Shown piece by piece: positions 3,858 to 5,417 of a DNA stretch of 5,417 nucleotides. Within the stretch, counting starts at the first letter, position 1, and every line of letters starts with the position of its first letter. The translations under genes were made by a program, and so were the position numbers. The DNA is from Deltaproteobacteria bacterium (GTDB taxonomy: Bacteria > Desulfobacterota > Desulfobacteria > Desulfobacterales > ETH-SRB1): assembly GCA_030627475.1 (NCBI GenBank), contig DAOURZ010000117.1, positions 1 through 5,417 of the forward strand. Reading direction: 5' to 3'. The notes beneath the pieces were generated by a model, which saw only the letters and a list, made by a program, of their open reading frames with translations, did no database searches and was not told the DNA's origin.

Positions 3858-5417
3858 ATGATTATTCATCAATTTAAAAAAATCTTACAGTCTGTTGCCG
3901 GCAGAGAAAGAACTGTCAGTATAGCTCTTGCGGGCAAATGGACTATTTATTTTGTAGCAATTGGTATCATTGCCGGTCTTGGTTCAATTGTTTTTCATTA
4001 TCTATGCCAGATAGGAATTCATTATTTTATGGATTTCATGGCTGGTTATAGACCACCACTCCCTGCCGGTGAGCATCATCCTCTATCAACAACAACAACC
4101 CTCTTTAATAGATGGCTTCTGCTTTTTCTTCCTGCTTTCGGAGGAATTCTGAGTGGCTGGCTTGTTTATTCTTTTGCGCCTGAAGCAGAAGGGCATGGAA
4201 CAGATGCAGCTATTGATTCCTACCATAGAAAAGGTGGTTTTATACGAGGCAGGGTTCCAATTATAAAAACCATAGCTTCGGCTATTACTCTTACAACAGG
4301 CGGCTCAGGAGGCAGAGAAGGCCCTATAGCTCAAATTGGAGCAGGATTTGGTTCATTCCTTGCAACAAAATTGAAACTTTCCAACAGAGAGCGTAGGATT
4401 ATGATGGCTGCCGGTGTAGGTGCCGGTGTAGGCAGTATTTTCAGGGCACCTCTCGCAGGAGCACTTTTCGCTGCCGAAGTTTTATACAGAGATCCTGATC
4501 TTGAGCCGGAAGTTATTATACCTGCGGGGATTTCTTCAGTTGTTGCCTATTGTGTGTTTTGTCTTGTATTCGGCTGGGGGTCTTTGTTTGATTCACCGGA
4601 TTTTAAATTTTGCAATCCTTTGGAATTAGGACCTTATATAGTTCTTGCTTTGGTTCTTGTAGGCGTAGGTATTCTTTATATCAAATCCTTTTATGGTATA
4701 ACCGGATTTTTTAAAAGATTAAATATTCCAAATCACATAAAGCCGGCTATCGGTGGACTTTGTACGGGTATAATAGGCTTTTTTTTGCCTCAAACGCTGG
4801 CTTTTGGATATGGTTTTGCTCAGAAAGCGATTTATAATGAATTGACCATACCTTTTTTGCTCTTTCTTGCAGCCGGCAAAATTTTAACAACATCATTTTC
4901 TATCGGTTCCGGAGGAAGTGGTGGTGTTTTCGGACCTTCGATTGTAATCGGTGGTGCAGTCGGCGGTGTGGTGGGAAAAATTTTCCATCAAATTATACCG
5001 GGAATTGTAACTCAGCCCGGAGCCTTTGTAATTGTCGGTATGGCCGGTTTTTTTACAGCTGTTTCAAATACTCCGATTTCAACTATTATATTTGTAAGCG
5101 AGATGACCAATTCTTATCATCTGCTTTTGCCAAGCCTTCTCGTTTGTTCTGTGTCTTATCTTGTAGCTCAAAAATGGACTATTTATAAAAAACAGGTAAA
5201 AAGCAAGATAGATTCTCCGGCACATGCAGGAGAATTTTTTGTAGATATGTTACAAACGATTAAGGTAAAGGATTTAATGCACCTTGTAAAAAAGGTAGAT
5301 ATGATCCATCAGAACATGCCTTTTTTGAATTTTAAGGAACTTTTTTCAAAGACAAAGCAGCATTATTTCCCTGTTATGGATCAAGATGAAAGACTCGTTG
5401 GAATATTTTCCAGTACT
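3858..5417 (+). CDS. ClC family chloride channel/transporter with CBS domain, 3' end cut by window
   Basis: The frame is open from ATG 3858 to the window end (520 residues seen). It is a multi-spanning inner-membrane ClC protein that moves chloride or similar anions. Residues of about 30-440 form the membrane core. Motif 1 is GHGTD (112-116) where GSGIP is usual. Motif 2 is GREGP (152-156) with the gating glutamate Glu154. Motif 3 is GVFGP (356-360). Tyr443 falls where the inner-gate Tyr445 of E. coli ClC is expected. In APLAGALFAAEV (197-208), Val208 aligns with the internal proton glutamate Glu203 of E. coli ClC, so proton coupling may be absent. A cytoplasmic linker with DSPAHAGEF (452-460) leads into the start of a CBS domain (KVKDLM at 469-474, YFPVMDQDERLVGIF at 503-517), which is truncated by the edge. 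An in-frame TGA at 3852-3854 rules out an upstream start. No good ribosome-binding site is visible, and the G-rich hairpin lies immediately upstream. Confidence 0.93.
   Translation, partial: MIIHQFKKILQSVAGRERTVSIALAGKWTIYFVAIGIIAGLGSIVFHYLCQIGIHYFMDFMAGYRPPLPAGEHHPLSTTTTLFNRWLLLFLPAFGGILSGWLVYSFAPEAEGHGTDAAIDSYHRKGGFIRGRVPIIKTIASAITLTTGGSGGREGPIAQIGAGFGSFLATKLKLSNRERRIMMAAGVGAGVGSIFRAPLAGALFAAEVLYRDPDLEPEVIIPAGISSVVAYCVFCLVFGWGSLFDSPDFKFCNPLELGPYIVLALVLVGVGILYIKSFYGITGFFKRLNIPNHIKPAIGGLCTGIIGFFLPQTLAFGYGFAQKAIYNELTIPFLLFLAAGKILTTSFSIGSGGSGGVFGPSIVIGGAVGGVVGKIFHQIIPGIVTQPGAFVIVGMAGFFTAVSNTPISTIIFVSEMTNSYHLLLPSLLVCSVSYLVAQKWTIYKKQVKSKIDSPAHAGEFFVDMLQTIKVKDLMHLVKKVDMIHQNMPFLNFKELFSKTKQHYFPVMDQDERLVGIFSST

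Noticed and set aside
3936..5186. 15-bp direct repeat AAATGGACTATTTAT at 3936-3950 and 5172-5186
   Set aside because: Both copies are in frame in the ClC gene and encode KWTIY in different membrane helices (residues 27-31 and 439-443); this is most simply coincidence from shared codon use, not an inserted element.

Overview
The window is AT-rich bacterial DNA with short intergenic gaps and five recognisable genes plus one gene tail. The best pointer to its source is a small nine-cysteine protein of the PxxKW family, which I associate with Desulfobacterota (sulfate-reducing deltaproteobacterial lineages). QueH in place of QueG, a HemW-type radical SAM protein and a CBS-domain ClC protein fit an anaerobe of that kind. 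The taxonomy is inference from gene content; no rRNA or other marker is present.

Layout. 1-132 (+): 3' end of a YggS/PLPBP-type pyridoxal-phosphate homeostasis protein. 129-662 (+): queH, overlapping the previous gene by four bases (TTGA) and starting at TTG. 693-1841 (-): hemW, convergent with queH and also starting at TTG; it is the only minus-strand gene. An exact 18-bp direct repeat lies on each side of hemW (659-676 and 1859-1876), and the two copies start exactly 1200 bp apart. 1842-2162: a 321-bp intergenic region with the right-hand repeat copy, a near-consensus promoter (1994-2022), a strong intrinsic terminator (2051-2089) and a second hairpin (2102-2139). 2163-2441 (+): the PxxKW cysteine-rich protein, starting at GTG. 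2488-3813 (+): a class I/II PLP aminotransferase of unknown substrate. 3794-3855: a G-rich repeat and long inverted repeat across the aminotransferase stop codon. 3858 to the window end (+): a ClC chloride channel/transporter entering a CBS domain, cut by the window edge.

How the genes relate. yggS and queH look translationally coupled. The PxxKW gene and the aminotransferase are 46 bp apart on the same strand and are probably cotranscribed from 1994-2022, subject to the terminator in the leader. The ClC gene follows 44 bp later but has no clear ribosome-binding site. I see no coherent new multi-gene system. The points most worth a second look are the repeats around hemW, the promoter-terminator leader, the G-rich junction before the ClC gene, the uncharacterised cysteine-rich protein, and the ClC residues suggesting altered transport behaviour. 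No tRNA, rRNA, CRISPR array, transposase or insertion sequence was seen.
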